Source: Nissolia schottii (taxonomy: Eukaryota > Streptophyta > Magnoliopsida > Fabales > Fabaceae). Taken from it: a stretch of 64,000 nt of DNA. This document shows positions 34,551-54,428 of this stretch, piece after piece. Under the pieces are notes generated by a model, which was not told the DNA's origin, made no database searches, and saw only the letters and a list, made by a program, of their open reading frames with translations. The position numbers and the translations under genes are program-made. The stretch's first letter is position 1. Every line of letters starts with the position of its first letter. The stretch lies in the NCBI GenBank assembly GCA_003254905.1, contig QANU01001671.1:248001-312000 (forward strand), written 5' to 3'.

Positions 34551-35461
34551 TGGCCCGACAGAAATGAGTTGCGGCTCTACAGGTTAGTGAAGCGGGCTTT
34601 GGAGAGAAGAAAATAGAATATACATCAACGGACAAAAATAAAGAAATAATGAAGCAAAACCCAGTCTTAACGCTTATTTGGGGATAATATATTGTACAGT
34701 ATTTTTTTTGGCTCGTATATTGTACAGTATTTTATTTGATAATATAGATTGCATTGTGCCGCACATGATGACATTTCGAATTCAATTTGCAACTAAAAAT
34801 AAAAATAACATTTACAACTTGACTAAACAAGAAACGAATTGAACACAACAAATTTCTTATTTTTATCATTTCAAGCATCCTATAAATATACAAAATTAAA
34901 GACAGTTATAATACATCTACAATGTTAGGAAATTTTTTATCTGGAAAAAATTATAATCGTATGAGTGAAATTTCAAAACTTGTGACACATTCGTAGTGAA
35001 CAATTCCTCAGCTCAGATAAAATGAATGACTTTCCAAAAGAATGAAAAAGTAAAGGAAGAAAGAAAAGTTACATATAAAATATAAAAGGTGGTTCATAGA
35101 ATGATAGAACACTACAGTTAGAGGGTAAAAATACTTTTGTTAATGCCAGCTTCAAGGAAGGGTAAGGATCTTGTAATCATAAATACCAAGGGGATATTTG
35201 TCCTAACAAAAAGAATGATTTGTTTATCACTCCACGAAGCCTCTAACTATGTGTTTGAGTTTTATTTTAAAGGAGAGGAAAGAAAAAGAGTTGGATTGTA
35301 CTTCAGCGTTTTAAATTTGGTCTTCCAACTACTTTACTTCTTCAAAATAAAGACACTTTCTAAGAACGACTTGGACGAGAAGCTGGCAGAGCTAGCCAGG
35401 ACCAGCTGCAATCAAATCAAGCTATAAACAAAACTAAATTCTTCCATTCAAAAACCTGTCT
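34551..35461. other. Convergent 3' spacer between cyclin and MIRO
   Basis: The two genes converge here. A local imperfect duplication of TATATTGTACAGTATTTT occurs at 34688-34735. An open frame at 35137-35427 (+) has no recognisable domain. Nothing else was seen. Confidence 0.5.
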
Positions 35462-43311
<7,850 letters not shown>

Positions 43312-43548
43312 TGGGGATAGTGTGAGAGCGAAAGTGTTAAACCCTAACTAACTTCTACCCTGCGTCGTGATGTAGTGGCTGTGGCGGGCGTGACTTCGGC
43401 TTTGAAAATTAAACGCAAAAGGTGGCAGGGCCATGTCATGCGGGCTTTTTTGCAGCAAAGGTTTCGCTGTTTCAGTCACCTCCAACAAATTTATTTTTAG
43501 GCAAAATTTAAATTCTTAGTTAAGTAGAATTAGATTAGATTAGATTTT

Positions 43549-43733
43549 ACCAACGGCGGTTGGTCCAAGTGATAAGCGGGATAGTATCACTAAAACAAGA
43601 TCCCGAATTCGAGACCTTGTGAAACCAGTTATCTCCGCTGGGAGACTCACCCGTCATAGCCAAGTGCGCGACCCGGGTTGACCCGGATTAATCAAAGCTA
43701 AGCCTCGGATACCGGGCAGGCAACCTAAAAAAA
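43549..43733 (+). mobile_element. tRNA-derived SINE (185 bp) upstream of MIRO
   Basis: It is flanked by a perfect 15-base duplication ATTAGATTAGATTTT (43534-43548 and 43734-43748). The body begins ACCAACGGCGGTTGGTCC. It has an A-box-like TGGTCCAAGTGATAAG (43561-43576) and a B-box-like GAATTCGAGACC (43605-43616), spaced as in a pol III promoter. It ends in CCTAAAAAAA. Together these are the hallmarks of a SINE mobilised by a LINE. It lies about 240 bases upstream of the MIRO start. Confidence 0.85.
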
Positions 43734-43748
43734 ATTAGATTAGATTTT

Positions 43749-45415
43749 TCGATTTATACCATTTTGTTAATTATCTTTCTTTTCTTTTGTATCAATCTGG
43801 TTTAGATGCTTTTCATACGAAAAATAAAATAAAATCTGATCTAAATGCATTTCAAATGGTTATCAATTTAACTTGAGATATGATTGCATGAAAGCACTTT
43901 AAATCTTTGGGTGAGTTATTTTACTTTTAAAGATATTCACAAGTTATTATAAGATTGATATAAAACAACTTTAAATTTTCGAATCTTATTTTAAGATGTG
44001 CCTACAAACCAATTTGAGTTTCACCTTTAGAGATGTCTATAAACTAATGAAAAATTAGTTACTAGACTTGCACTAGTGTAAAAAAATGGTTATCGATTTG
44101 GTTCATATGTAAAAAAATTAACGTGCACAAAATCGGTTAATATTGTAATAAATAGTAATGGACTAAATTAATATAAAAATAATGAAAAAATGATAAATAA
44201 AATTAATATAATTGACTAGAAAGTCTATTTTGCCATTTTTTTAATTAAGGATGTACACATAGGCCCAATTCACACACACCAAAAAAAAATCTCCATTTTA
44301 TTTTATGCCAACGCACCCTAATAGTAGGATTTTGTTAATACAAAATATTCAAAAATATATATTTTAGATTTTTTTACTTTAGATAAGATAATCTATAAAT
44401 TTCAAAAAATAAATTTAATTATATATTAAATAATCTATAAATTATTTTAGAATTTATATGTATTTATATAGTTTAAAAGTATTTTTTGAAATTTAAAATA
44501 AAAGTACATTTGTATATTAAATAAATTATTTTGAAAATGAAGGTAACGTCATTACTCACCCAAACGAAGTATTTTACAAATGAATGTAATGTAATTATCT
44601 TATACAAATAACAAATTTTAAGATTGAAGAAAAATTAATTGATGCATTTACATTTCTTTGCATTTTAAAATTACTTTATCCAACCACACTCTTAATTAAA
44701 TTATTAAATTAGTTGGTATTATAATGTTTTCATATAGGCAGTACAATAAAAGTATTTGTTTGTTTTTTTTTTCTAGTATATACCCAATTTGGTGACCAAA
44801 ATATCAAGGATAAAAATGATTCATCATAACTTAAAAGTCCAATTGAAGTCCCTCACAGACATTTTGGTCCATAAACATTAAAAAAATAAGACATTTTGGT
44901 TCCTGCACATATAATATTAAGGGATTAAATTTTACAAGTTCAAAAATTAAAATGTATCACATAGGAAAAGACCTCAAGTGGAATTTTTAAATTTTGTAGA
45001 ACTATTTTATCTTCCAGCACTTTGTAAGAGTTTAATGGATCAACACTTTAAACCCTAACCCATCATATTAATAGATATTTTTTCTTAGCCTTTAACATGA
45101 CCTTTTTCTTGTCTAAAAATATGTCATAGCTTTGATAAGGTTTGTCGCCACCACGTCTTTCGTGCTTGGTAGGGTAATTTATGTCGTTGCCTAATTCCTT
45201 TATGCCTGATTCAGGTTGCCCTTGTGTTGTCATTGATGTCTGGTGAAACTTCTCTACTTTTGGCTTGTTGATCTTTGCCTCGCCACCATCTTGTGCCACC
45301 ACTGCTCCACTTTCCCTATTTGATTCCCGCACGGTCGTCATCTCACCCTGATAGAAGCATTGTTACATGTGGCCTTGCATCCAATTTACGATTTCAGTTG
45401 GGTAGCAAATAGGGG
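43749..45415. other. AT-rich spacer upstream of the LTR element
   Basis: This stretch is AT-rich. A minus-strand frame at 45063-45341 (hydrophilic, Lys/Glu-rich) is not recognised and may be a decayed element. The LTR retrotransposon that follows inserted into this sequence. Confidence 0.45.
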
Positions 45416-45420
45416 CAAAT

Positions 45421-45704
45421 TGTAACGGACCTATATTGACAAAGGCCCAAATAGAAATTGGTCCAATTGGTGGAGCCAATTTTATTATAAATAGGGGAAT
45501 AGGGGAATTAGGGGGTATGGAAATTGTATTGTCTTAATCCTAACCTCTCTCTAGGATTTCTTTATTCTCTTAGTTTCATCTCCTTCCTTAGGAAGGAGTC
45601 TCTATCCTATTCCATTGTAGCTCAATTGCAGAAAATACATAAAATTACACAAAAAGTCATCCATTCTCTTTACAATTCCTCTATTACAATTTCACTTTGT
45701 TACA
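45421..45704 (+). repeat. 5' LTR
   Basis: It is a direct repeat of 47604-47890, with TG...CA ends and an internal TATA-like box at about 45486. Confidence 0.92.
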
Positions 45705-45705
45705 A

Positions 45706-46554
45706 ATGGTGCTTTCATTTACCACCATGCCTACCATCCATGGGGGTGAAAACAACTCATCCTCAACACCAGAAAATTCAGAAAAATTAGAAGAAAAACT
45801 TCCGCTATTCAGCGGAGAAAATACCTACTGGTGGATCCTCTGTGCTGGAAGGTTTTGGGATGCACGCCAGACACCGAATCCGCTGCGGTTGGTGGAGGCA
45901 GCAGAAGGATTGACTGGTAAAGCTTTGGCGTGGTTTCGAGTATGGCGAAGACGCAATCCAGCAGCTACGATGTTCACATTCGAGCTCATGTTTTTGCATT
46001 ATTTCAGTGAATTCGCTCCTGTTCTGCTAGAAATTGCGCCCAATGTTGTTTCAGAATGGGAGATTCAGTGGGAAGAAGTAGTGCCGCAGCAAACATTTTC
46101 AACAGAGAAAATTCAAGCAAAGGCAGCAATAATTCAACTCAATCCAGAAGTAGAAATAAAAGCAACAATTATTGCTCAAGAATTCAAAAATTCAGATCTA
46201 GAATTTCAACACCAGAAGCATAAAGCAACCAAGGTAGAAGTAGAAACAAAGGCAAATCCAAATGCACAACTCAATTCATCAAAAACATACCCAAAATCGA
46301 AACTCACAGATCCAACAACTCAAGCAGAAGAAGATGCAACTGCAGTAATTCAAGCATTAACAAAGGTAAAATCGGACTTACTTGACCCAAATTCCAGTTT
46401 GCCTGATCCGAATCCATCGTCAGATCTTCCAGAGCGAGTATGGCAGAAACCACCACCGGAGCCACCAGATCAGTATGGTGGAGATGACATTGCGGTGGCT
46501 ATATCAACCGTGTCAATGGCTTCAGTGGAAGAAGAGGAGGAAACAGGGTTGTAA
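45706..46554 (+). CDS. Gag-like protein of the non-autonomous LTR element
   Basis: This frame of 282 residues starts two bases after the 5' LTR, so the ATG overlaps the likely primer-binding site. The segment LPLFSGENTYWWILCAGRFW followed by TGKALAWFRVWRRRNP resembles the capsid-like region of plant retrotransposon Gag proteins (an F-x-G-x-(N/D)-x-x-x-W motif). The second half is Glu/Gln/Lys-rich, then Pro-rich (PPPEPPDQYGGDD). No CCHC zinc knuckle is visible. The frame is intact despite LTR divergence. Function is inferred from position and the N-terminal motif. Confidence 0.65.
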   Translation: MVLSFTTMPTIHGGENNSSSTPENSEKLEEKLPLFSGENTYWWILCAGRFWDARQTPNPLRLVEAAEGLTGKALAWFRVWRRRNPAATMFTFELMFLHYFSEFAPVLLEIAPNVVSEWEIQWEEVVPQQTFSTEKIQAKAAIIQLNPEVEIKATIIAQEFKNSDLEFQHQKHKATKVEVETKANPNAQLNSSKTYPKSKLTDPTTQAEEDATAVIQALTKVKSDLLDPNSSLPDPNPSSDLPERVWQKPPPEPPDQYGGDDIAVAISTVSMASVEEEEETGL

Positions 46555-47345
46555 CCGGAATTGATGGCGAAAAGAAAAGCGACAGGCACGGGGGGCACCA
46601 CTGAAAGCCTCGTTGAGAGCGAATCTGATGGTCGCACCATGGCGATTGACGCGACGGGTCCTGACGGCAACAACGCCCAGGGGAGCTGCCGTGGCGGTGA
46701 CGATGCCGAATACGAAGGAGGCAAACGAGGGGGCGGAAGAGGTGAATCTTACGGTGGCGCTCGTGGTGCTTCTGACCGCTACAACATCGACACCAATAGG
46801 AGAGAGAAAGGTGCCTCGACGCCGGCGACTGGGCAGGGAAGCCAGCATGCGGATGGCGGCCACCGCAATGCCCAATAACAAATGTGGTGAAGGCGCCGTG
46901 AAGAAGTTGACCGGCGAAGAGCGCGAGAGGTGCGTCGACGGCAAGCATGGGGGCTGTGTCGGAAGGAAACAGGAGCAAGAAAAACAAGGGGGAAAGTCAA
47001 CGGAAGTGCGGCGACGGCACGAGCGGCTACGGCAATGGCAACAGTGCCTACGACAACAACAACGACATTGACTACTATGGCAACGGCGATGAAGCGATGG
47101 TGGCGGGAGGCGACGATACAATGGTTGGCTGCTTGCACTGCTGCCATTTTCGTAGGGGAGGAGGAGGCTATGGCTTCGCTGGGGGAAGATGAGGGAAAGG
47201 GAGAGAAGAACGCCTCGGGGTGGTTGCCGGTGAGGAAGCATGGGTGGTGGTGCAGCCGTCGCCACGGTGGTTTTGATGGGTAGGGAGGCCATTGTGGCCA
47301 TGAGGACATGGGAGCAGCAGCCACCAACACTGAATGGGGAGGCAT
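46555..47345. other. GC-rich non-gag interior of the LTR element
   Basis: This interior is strongly GC-rich compared with everything around it, and overlapping open frames occur on both strands. Predicted peptides are Arg/Gly or Ser/His-rich low-complexity and match nothing I know. It may be captured host sequence or a degenerate spacer. Confidence 0.5.
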
Positions 47346-47603
47346 GGGACATGAAGGCAGCTCCTAGGGTCCATTAGAACACTGCAGTTGAAATTGGAGG
47401 GCCAAGCCCAATCCGAAATTTGGACCTTGCTGGATGGGAGGGACATGAAGTGGGCTACTATCATCACAAATTTTTTTCTAAAATTTCTCAAAGTTGGCAC
47501 AATTAATTTTAGCAAATTCCACATTATGCAATAGGATCCTAGAGGATATATTTTTTATTTTTTGGACCTTGAGGACAAGGTCCATTTTTAAAGAATGGGG
47601 TAT

Positions 47604-47890
47604 TGTAACGGACCTATATTAATAAAGGCCCAAATAGAAATTGATCCAATTAGTGGAGCCAGTTTTATTATAAATAGGGAGAAGAGGGGAATTAGGGGGT
47701 GTGGAAATTGTATTGTCTTGATCCTAACCTCTCTCTCTAGGATTTCTTTCTTCTCTTAGTTTCATCTCCTTCCTTAGGAAGAAGTCTCTATCCTATTTCA
47801 TTGTAGTTCAATTGCAGAAAATACATAAAATTACACAAAAAGTCATCCATTCTCTCTACAATTCCTCTATTACAATTTCACTTCGTTACA
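47604..47890 (+). repeat. 3' LTR
   Basis: It is a direct repeat of 45421-45704 and is followed by the CAAAT target duplication. Confidence 0.92.
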
Positions 47891-47895
47891 CAAAT

Positions 47896-49761
47896 CCAAA
47901 AATGAGACTAAGGGGGGCAAAAAAAATTAGTGGGACTTAAATAGGGGACATGGGGACCGATTACCTAAGTTTAGTGTGTTTTCCACTAAGCTACCAACAA
48001 TTTTTCTAAATTAATGATGCAAATTATTATATATAACAAAAGAAAATCATAGGGGACCAAGCCCTGTTAGCCCTTCTAAATCTGGCCCTGGTTGTAATTC
48101 GTTGATTCACATTTTGCTCCAACCTCTTCTCGTCTTCAATTAAGGGCTTAGTGTGACCTACCATCAATCGCATATCTCCTTTGCCAGCCAAGGACTCTTA
48201 CGGGACTAGTCGTCATTTCGGGGTTGCCTGTCATTGACTGTCCCCCACAAATCTATGGTGACTCCATTGGTTGTTGAACGATGGTTCCCTTAGCAATAGT
48301 CTGTATAGGGTGTCGACTTCTGTGGATGGGAGCTCTTCTCCCATGGTGGTCCCCCCTCATTTTAGTTGTTTAATTTTGGTTTTGCTCCCCAAACATTTGT
48401 CTACAAATCCTTATTAGAGAAAGAATTGAACTTCAAGAAAAAAGTTGATTTGATTGAACAAGCTAACTAAGCTATCAGTAGTCTGAGATTTCCCCTATAG
48501 CTAAAACTGATGATGGAATGAAGAAGCATAAATCAAGAGTTACCAGTCTAATAATGGCTACTTATGATCAACAAATTCCAAAATGATAGGATTCAACAAT
48601 TCAATTATCTAGTCTATGTGGTTCGATGAAGAGTTTGAAGAGTTCAAGATAAATTGTTCCCCCTCCTTATCTGTTATGGACTGGGCCAGTTTGGCCCATT
48701 CCGCGGAGATTCTTCATCCAACCGGCCCGACCCATTAGAGCCAGTTTGGATCCGGAAGCCCATCTCTAAGATGAAGCGCGTACGACCCGCGGATCCCGCC
48801 TTTCTACAGCGCGATCATCTCTCATCACATCGGCAAAATCCCGGAGTAACCGAGGGAGTCTGTTCGCGGAGACTGAGGCGTGAAGTACAACCTGCCATCA
48901 GCATCCAACAGGTACATAAGCAAGCCCATGCACCCAGGTACACACAAGACTCTAATCTCCATCCTTACACCATCTCATACCTGTATTGACTTTGGCATCA
49001 GAGTCCTTGCAGGTATCCACCCGGCCAATACATCCGAGGAGCTCCAGGGACCGAAGAGTACCCCTCTGGTACATCAATTTTATTTTAGTGCTAAGCGTCT
49101 TGACTAGGCTTGTTACTTGACAGGAGATCCCCATTATGCTAGCTTGACTTGTTTGTCTTTTTTGGTTTCCTTGTGTGGTAGAATTGGTCCAATAAGGACC
49201 ATTCCTTATTCCATTTTATTTCAATGAAATACATTTTTCATCTGTGTATTAAACGAATCAAATTGTGACTGCTCCTTTTGATCCAAGTTTTTTTCTCCCT
49301 GAATCTCAAACCTTAGACTCTTTAAGAAGGGGATGAGCTTGCCAATCACTCGATCAACCTTGTGTTGGTATTTTAAAAGGAATTGCATGTGTGATGTTGT
49401 TTTTTAATTTTTTTTTTAAATATCCTTATATCATCCTTGTGTTGGGCTTGAAAATATTTTTGGCGGGTAGTACAGGAAAATGGCTAGTGTTATCTTTTTA
49501 GGCTTTCCTATGGCTCGGCCCACGGAATGAATAGCAGTGAACTGATCCAGCACTGCACGCACCCAAAAGAAAAAGCAGTTAAGACAAAATACAAAAATTA
49601 GGAACCAGAAAGAGAAAAAGAAAAGAGAAAGACAAAAATAAAAAGGAAAGAGAAAGGCGAAGAAGCGTGAATTGAAGGAGCGAAGAGACCAAACAGAGAA
49701 AAAGAGAGAACGAGGCTCCAGATCTGCGAGAGAGAAGGAGAAGAAGTGGGGAGGATCCCAG
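47896..49761. other. Spacer with possible LTR fragment, upstream of YIP gene
   Basis: Bases 48060-48360 are of mixed composition with no frame I recognise. Bases about 48672-49131 start TGTTATGGACTGGGCCAG. They include GACTTTGGCATCAGAGTCC and TTGCAGGTATCCACCC, a style typical of the R/U5 part of plant gypsy-type LTRs. The flanks TTATC and TTATG agree at 4 of 5. This is a candidate solo LTR only. Bases 49560-49761 are purine-rich leader sequence for the YIP gene. Confidence 0.35.
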
Positions 49762-52589
49762 ATGATGTCAGGAAAATACACCACCATTGATAACCAGCAA
49801 CTTGAAGGATCTGTTCCTGTCAGTAACTTTTCACTCTTCATTCTAACATCTTCTTCCATCATTCTCCATGCCTCTCATCGCTTAACCACATCTCGCTCTT
49901 TGTTTTTTGTTTTTTCTTCTTCTTTGTTACAGGCAGTTCCAGATCCAGGACATGTCGCCGTCAAGTTCGCCGGTACAACAATCCCTCTCTTATTCTCTCT
50001 GTTTTTCAACAAGACCAATTGAATCTGCTTGCATTCTCAACTCGTAGGGTTTTATAGATTCATTTAGCTGAATAGATCAGTTTCCTTAGTCAGATTCTAA
50101 CAGTTGGAACTTTTCCAGTTTTCAACGATGACGCATTTCTCCTTAGCCTGCAGTTTTTTTGTTAGTTTATCTCATAGGAATAGCTGTTGAGTGTTGATAG
50201 GTGTAATTTGATACGAGGTTTTTTTGAATCTGTAATTAGTAGCCTGGATAATCAACAATCGCTCGATCTTAGTGTTAGGACTTAGGAACTGATTTTGTCA
50301 TAGTTGATTTGGTATTATTTTTTTATTTATTTTCTTTGTAGATTCAAATCTGCAGACATTTCCTCCATCTAGCGCACAGGGGAAGATTACCGGTGGTTCC
50401 GGGCCTCCACGCGATGCTGATGGTATGCTGGTGTAGATCATTCTCACTTGTTTATTTTCTGTCTATTTACATTAGTCATTTCTGAAAGGTAATTATTCCA
50501 TGCATAAGAGTTGTTGTTCTCATAGGTTGTTGATTCCAATTAATTTTTCTATTAATTAAATGGCAACTATTGGTTTTTATGAAATTCTTGCTATTTTATG
50601 GAAGGTGACTTGGTGTTATACTTGTGATGCTTGATTGTTTTTCTTTGTTATGTTTTTGACATGTTTATCTCAATTATTCTTCCCCACTCATTTTGTGCAG
50701 ATACATTTTCGAAATCTGTATCTAGTTCTGATGAGCCCCAGCAGAGCGGGTGGCTACGTACCTTTTCAATTGCTGCTTACAAACCATACTTTGATGTTGA
50801 CACTTCAGATGTACTAGAGAGGGTTATAGACTCACTCTTCCCGTTTAGAGGAACCTTTAATGAAAAAACTGCTAGCAACCCTGATTTGTAAGTTGATTTT
50901 GTCATTTGCTCATTGGTTGACTGATTAAACTGCTAATGCCATGGTTCTGAGTTCTGACATTTTTTGAAATATGAGACATGGATAATGCTAATATCATTTT
51001 TATGAAGAGAAAAATGTAGCTAAGATACTGGATTGCAGTGGCATGCCTTGATATGCTAGTCTCTTATGAGCCTAAGTCATGAATAAGACTTCAATCAACA
51101 ACTGCAATACAATAGTAGTTTTGGGTTTTTTTTGTTTCTGCGTTTCTTTCTTCCTTTCTTTTTTGGGGCGGGGGGTTATTTATTTAATTTTTCTGGTGTA
51201 ACCCTTTCTCATCATGAAGACTGACTTTTGAAGTACATTACCACATCACCTCTCTTAAACAAGCATGCTAAATAGTGAGTGATGTGTTTGCTAAAAATTG
51301 TAGATATTTGCATGCTGCTTAAGCTGCATCATCTGGTACACTCCTATGCTTTCTACTTGAAAGAGATGACTTTGTATAATCAGTAGGCTTCTCTCTTTGA
51401 TCTCTATTAACTGGAGAAGTAAACTTAGTGATGAACGATATTCAGTAATATCTTTTTGTAATGTAGAGAGCCTGCTTATAAATGCTTTAAGAGTGCCAGT
51501 ACAACAAATGGGAAATAAGTATTCCATACCCAGATATGGAACTACTACTGCATTGGAGGTGCACAGACTGTCCTCTAATACCAATTGATGCAGGACAGAA
51601 GAACAAAGGCATGCTATCATTCCAGTAGATGAGATGACTTAGAAGTTAGGAATTCTACTAGACTTAAACATTAAACACAAGGAAAATCCTTGAAATAATA
51701 TTCATTAGTGAGAATACTTGTAAAATACCCAATATAATCACCATGTAAATTCCAGTAGGATCAACTAAAGGCCAATGCATAGTTGTAGTTTTTGTCTTGC
51801 CTGACTGCTCCTGCATCTATTTGATTCCAAGGCTAGTGTTGTTTCATCTGTGGTTTAATTTCTTACTTCATAAATATTAGTATCCTGTGTAGGTAGAGGA
51901 TGTTCACCATTTTTTTTAAACCTTGGAGGACAAATGTTTTTATAATTTATCTGTCAAAAGAGGTAGTTCCTGTGTTTCACCATGTAATTTTGGTTTTACT
52001 ATAAATGTGCACAGGTACGGACCTTTCTGGATTTGTACTACCTTAATATTTGTGGCAGCATCTATTGGCACATTTGTAACATATATAGCGCACAAGCTGA
52101 AGCACCAGGAATGGAATTATGACATAAATCTGGTGACATGGTCTGCTGGTTTGTTTTATGGTTATGTTACCATTGTTCCTCTTTGTCTATATGTAATCCT
52201 CAAGTACTTCTCCGCACCAGCTGGCCTTGTCCAACTACTCTGTCTATATGGATATTCCCTGTTTATCTTTATACCGGCTCTGGTAAGTTGTTGATCTTAC
52301 AATTTTTTTCCTGTTTATTTGAGGAAGCTCGAAATTTGACATTTTCATCATATTGTACCCTCTAACCTTCTGTTTGGTGCAGTGTATGTCCATTGTGCCT
52401 CTGGAGATATTCAGATGGGTGATTGCAGGTGTGGCCGGGTTCATGTCAGCAACATTCTTGGCACTTAACCTCCGGGCACATATCCTTTCAGCAGGTGAAA
52501 GGTGGTTCTTGATTGTTGCTGGCATTTTTCTGTTGCAGCTTGCTTTAGCTGTTGTACTAAAGGTCTACCTCTTCACAGTATCAGTTTGA
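49762..52589 (+). CDS. Yip1-domain integral membrane protein
   Basis: Six exons (49762-49818, 49933-49972, 50342-50422, 50701-50887, 52015-52282, 52383-52589) total 840 bases, 279 residues. Yip1 proteins act with Rab GTPases in Golgi/TGN membrane traffic. The N-terminal ~120 residues are hydrophilic and cytosolic (SDEPQQSGWLRTFSIAAYKP, then YFDVDTSDVLERVIDSLFPF, a conserved juxtamembrane block). Five hydrophobic segments follow: FWICTTLIFVAASIGTFV, LFYGYVTIVPLCLYVIL, LVQLLCLYGYSLFIFIPAL, WVIAGVAGFMSATFLALNL and WFLIVAGIFLLQLALAVVL. The ATG at 49765, one codon on, is an alternative start. I recall Arabidopsis At5g27490 and At3g05280 as homologues, both syntenic with this region. Confidence 0.93.
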
Positions 52590-54423
52590 GAGTAAAAACC
52601 GGATAGCGTGAATGAAAAATAGTTAATGAAGAAATAGCTATTTGGCTTCGTAGGTTTTTCATCAATGAAATATAATTCACAAATTAAACATCGTGTATTC
52701 ATTCATTTGTCGTAATATAGAGGCAAATAACTTGTGATTTTCAGAACTACAAGCATTTGTCTTTGACATTGTAAGGTGTACAAATACACAGACACAAACA
52801 CACGCTACGTGCACCTGTTTTTGAAATTGCAAGGGGTGCAAATACACACAAATAAAGACACTTTGTAAACATTTTTCATGAAATACTGTTTTGCAGCAAT
52901 AAGCACTAGATGTAACAGTGGCGATTTAGAATAATTAGGGGAGACATTGATGAGCGTTAATATTCAAATTCACTGCTTCAAACACATTGGCTCCCAAAAA
53001 GCAAAACTAGATGGCTTTAATTGCTTAGTCGTGGGAGTCGTGTTGGTTGAAGGGCAGTCAAGCAATTCACTTGAAGCAATGGCGCTAGGTAACTACTACT
53101 CTATTTAGTTCTACGTATGCATGAACTAGAATATTAAAATACATGACAATGTCGTATAACAATAACTTATAGTTTAGTAGAATTAGAGTCAGATCATGAA
53201 TGAAAAAATTTAACGATGCAACTTTAAAAAAATTGAATTTGGATCTTATGTTCTTTGTTTCACTATTCATTTATAAGTTGATGTTATCTTGGCATAATCT
53301 TCCCATTTAAATGAATGATGAGATTAAGAATATGATCCTGCTTTTCATTTTGAAAATGAGAAGATGAAAAGGAGAGGATATTGATCTAAAAATATTACTA
53401 GATTCAGCAAAAATACTACTATACTAGTAAAAGCTAGCTAACTATATGCATAATTAATTATAAAAGGATGAATTATGCCAACAAGGGTGAGTTCAATTAG
53501 TAAAGTCGATCATTAATAGCCATTTCAAAATATCACTCGATCATTAAAAGCCACTGCTTGTGCTTGGACATGATTTGGCTTTGAAAATTGTCAAACTACA
53601 GAGATTAGGCAGAAAACAATACAGAAATGCCCCATGTCAATACCAACCAACCAACCAATGACTTTATTTTTTTGTTTCAATAATTTTCAGAGGCCATAAT
53701 CATATCAAACATTGGACAACGAAATTAACACCATGATTATGCCTCCGCATCTTGACTCCAACGGCACTAATGCGCCCAATTCATAGCGGAAGTCAACACA
53801 ATTTCACAGAATTCTTTCATCTAGCTGACCAGAAACAGTTATAATTTTTTTTTGGTGTTCTTAGGGTATCCCAAACTTTATTACCATGGTGTTTAATAGG
53901 AATTGATACTATTCAAACCCCCTTATCATTAGATCAATCCAAGTACTTACTCCAATCTAATTTTGTTTTTCCAACAATATTTTTTTCGCTCGATGCCAAG
54001 TTCCCAACTAAAGTTAGACTCGAGAAAATACATCGTCCTAGATAGTAGATAACATTGAGTACTATTTGGAACCGACCAAAACACACTGGTTTTGCAGTAT
54101 TATAAATTAATTGAAATGATAATTAAAAAGCAAATGAATTAATTGGAATCAAGCTCAGGGGTCACAAGTCACTAGATCAAATTTAAACAATGAGTTAGTA
54201 ATGACATAATATTTGACACGACTATTACCCATGAGGCTGAAGAATGTAAAAGCTGCCACAAGCTAGTCCAAGGAAATAAACAAGCCCTATTAAATTACAT
54301 TACTCGAAAAATTTAAACACAACAAAACAAAACATGAGCTAAAAAGATGCCATTTACAGTTTACTGAAATCTGATCTTGCTCCTGTATATTGTTAAAATA
54401 TGAAGATGCCATAGGAAATAGTA
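52590..54423. other. Spacer downstream of the YIP gene
   Basis: The 3'UTR of the YIP gene occupies the first part. The rest is AT-rich with short open frames only; nothing was recognised. Confidence 0.5.
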
Positions 54424-54428
54424 ATAAA

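Larger units (their letters stand above)
45421..47890 (+). mobile_element. Complete non-autonomous LTR retrotransposon (2.47 kb)
   Basis: Two LTRs, 45421-45704 (284 bp) and 47604-47890 (287 bp), both start TGTAACGGACCTATATT and end in TTACA. By eye they differ at about 15-18 positions, so the insertion is not very recent. The target duplication CAAAT is perfect (45416-45420 and 47891-47895). A TATA-like TTATAAATAGG lies in each LTR. A purine-rich AAAGAATGGGGTAT precedes the 3' LTR as polypurine tract, and AATGGTGCTTTCATT follows the 5' LTR where a primer-binding site would be. Only a gag-like frame is present; no protease, integrase or reverse transcriptase was found. It would depend on enzymes from a relative. 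Confidence 0.92.

Noticed and set aside
46522..47352. 276-codon open frame on the minus strand inside the LTR element
   Set aside because: The segment is GC-rich and several frames on both strands are open at once; the peptide is Ser/Pro/Arg/His-rich noise and opposes the element's transcription.
48654..48989. 111-codon plus-strand frame
   Set aside because: It coincides with a probable LTR fragment and has no protein similarity that I recognise.
51291..51620. 109-codon minus-strand frame in YIP intron 4
   Set aside because: No domain recognised, and it lies antisense within an intron; treated as chance.
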